Made by a program: the position numbers and the translations under genes. Shown here in pieces: positions 6,733 to 7,536 of a DNA stretch of 7,536 bases. Source of the stretch: DATAFT01 sp035544635 (lineage in GTDB: Bacteria > Acidobacteriota > Thermoanaerobaculia > Multivoradales > Multivoraceae); contig DATKDQ010000063.1 in the NCBI GenBank assembly GCA_035544635.1, positions 1 to 7,536 of the forward strand, in the 5' to 3' direction. Numbering within the stretch: the first letter of the stretch is position 1; each line of letters begins with the position of its first letter. The notes beneath the pieces are model-generated. The model had not been told where the DNA came from and made no database searches. It worked only from the letters and a program-made list of their open reading frames with translations.

Positions 6733-7521
6733 GTGCTCGACCGGCCCGAGATCACCACCGGCGTCGACGCCCTCTACCTGTCGCCGCACTTCGACGATGC
6801 CGCGTTCTCGTGCGGCGCCCAGATCCACGCGCGCGCCCGGCGGGGCGAGCGCGTGCTGGTGGTCACCGTATTCGCCGGAGCTGCGCCACCGCCCGAGCGG
6901 TGGTCGAGCTTCGCCGCGAGCCTGCACCGCCTCTGGGGGCTCGATCGCGACGACCCAGTGGCGCCGCGCCGCGCCGAGGAGCGGCGCGCGCTCGACGTGC
7001 TGGGCGCGAGCGGCCTCGAGCTCGACCTCCCGGATGCGATCTACCGGGCCGATGCCGCCGGCCGGCCGCTCTATCCCACCCTGCGCTCGCTCTTTCGCCG
7101 GGAGCGCGCGGAGGATCGCGCCCTGCAGGCGGCGCTAGAGGCCGCGCTGCGTGAGCTGCCGGAGAGCCCGTTCGTAGCGGCCCCGCTCGCGATCGGCGAC
7201 CACGTCGATCACCGGATGGTGGCGCGCGCGGCGCGCGCCTCGGTACCCGCGGGCGCGCTCTGGCTCTACGAGGACTACCCCTACGCCGAGCGCTGGCTCG
7301 CGCGCCGGCGAGCGCGGACCGGCCGCGGCGACTGGAGCACCCGAGTCGAGGAGGCATGCGAGGAGGACGTGCTCGCGAAGTGCCACGCCATCTCGTGCTA
7401 CGCGTCGCAGCTCGGATCCGCGTTCGGCGACCGCGCCCGGCTGGAGCGGCGGGTGCGCCGCTTCCTCGCGCGCCGGGGCGGCGAGCGTCTGTGGCAGGCT
7501 AGCTCCGGGAATGCTGAATAG
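6733..7521 (+). CDS. PIG-L/LmbE family N-acetylglucosamine-type deacetylase
   Basis: The product is 262 residues. The zinc-binding motif SPHFDDAAFSCG (17-28: His19, Asp21, Asp22) is a variant of the family's AHPDD, and GDHVDHRMV (155-163: His157, Asp159, His160) supplies the third zinc ligand. CHAISCYASQL near the C-terminus matches the family's Y-x-SQ ending. There is no signal peptide or membrane helix, so it should be cytoplasmic. Relatives remove N-acetyl groups from GlcNAc-type residues on small thiol precursors, glycolipids or polymer precursors. Beside a flippase and GT-C enzymes, an envelope glycan or lipid-linked amino sugar is the likeliest substrate. The GTG start lies 10 bases after the flippase stop, with only a weak TAGGG upstream. 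The last seven residues (ASSGNAE) and the TAG stop are encoded by a palindromic repeat, so the ancestral C-terminus was probably slightly different. Confidence 0.92.
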   Translation: MLDRPEITTGVDALYLSPHFDDAAFSCGAQIHARARRGERVLVVTVFAGAAPPPERWSSFAASLHRLWGLDRDDPVAPRRAEERRALDVLGASGLELDLPDAIYRADAAGRPLYPTLRSLFRRERAEDRALQAALEAALRELPESPFVAAPLAIGDHVDHRMVARAARASVPAGALWLYEDYPYAERWLARRRARTGRGDWSTRVEEACEEDVLAKCHAISCYASQLGSAFGDRARLERRVRRFLARRGGERLWQASSGNAE

Positions 7522-7536
7522 CATTCCCGGAGCTAG
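7498..7536. repeat. interspersed palindromic element, copy 3 (perfect hairpin A, at window end)
   Basis: CTAGCTCCGGGAATGCT (7499-7515) and its exact reverse complement (7520-7536) form a perfect 17-bp stem around the tetraloop GAAT. It matches hairpin A of copy 1 at 3621-3658 (shared GCTAGCTCCGG, AATGCTG, TAGCATTCC), but here the stem is perfect. It overlaps the end of the deacetylase gene: its left arm encodes ASSGNAE and the loop junction supplies the TAG. Any part B would lie beyond the window. No T-run can be judged, because the window ends with the stem. Confidence 0.75.

Noticed and set aside
3879..6758. Very long minus-strand open frame (959 codons) spanning the sulfatase-like gene and the flippase
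   Set aside because: It crosses two well-supported genes in the wrong frame, its composition is charged and repetitive, and it shows no family motif. It is a GC-driven shadow.
5291..7138. Plus-strand open frame (615 codons) starting at GTG 5291
   Set aside because: It is out of frame with both the flippase and the deacetylase, and its product is Arg/Ala/Gly-rich without hydrophobic helices or motifs.
3621..7536. Palindromic repeats between genes as integron attC sites
   Set aside because: No RYYYAAC/GTTRRRY core pair is visible, gene orientations are mixed, and no integrase is present. Only the general pattern of repeats between genes is similar.

Overview
The window is a very GC-rich (visibly about 70 percent or more) bacterial segment, nearly all coding, with GTG starts, poor Shine-Dalgarno sequences and G/C-biased third positions. 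This fits a free-living soil, sediment or similar bacterium with a large genome (Acidobacteriota, Myxococcota or a related high-GC group). There is no phylogenetic marker, so the taxon is a weak inference. No rRNA, tRNA, CRISPR array, insertion sequence or phage gene was seen.

Layout: (1) A minus-strand multi-pass GT-C glycosyltransferase, cut by the left window edge (1-1597). (2) A 122-base divergent spacer with a TATAAT box. (3) A second GT-C glycosyltransferase on the plus strand (1720-3600). (4) A 127-base convergent spacer holding a complete copy of an interspersed palindromic element and a rho-independent-type terminator. (5) A minus-strand sulfatase/alkaline-phosphatase-superfamily lipoprotein (3728-5122, possibly to 5209) with Thr where sulfatases carry the formylglycine Cys/Ser. 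(6) A divergent spacer with a partial second copy of the element. (7) A plus-strand pair: a polysaccharide flippase of the Wzx/MOP type (5373-6722) and, 10 bases later, a PIG-L/LmbE-type N-acetylglucosamine deacetylase (6733-7521). (8) A third copy of the palindrome that contains the deacetylase stop codon and ends on the last base of the window.

Together the genes read as an envelope-glycan locus. GT-C enzymes add sugars from polyprenyl-phosphate donors on the outer face of the membrane, a flippase moves lipid-linked glycans across it, a deacetylase exposes amino groups on amino sugars, and a surface lipoprotein hydrolase or transferase edits a sulfate or phosphate ester. The substrates cannot be read from sequence.

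The most unusual content is not in the genes. A small palindromic element family recurs at three gene junctions, flanks the opposite-strand sulfatase-like gene as direct copies, has structure-preserving length variation in one hairpin, and supplies the last seven codons and stop of the deacetylase. A second, different palindrome lies in frame inside the first glycosyltransferase.
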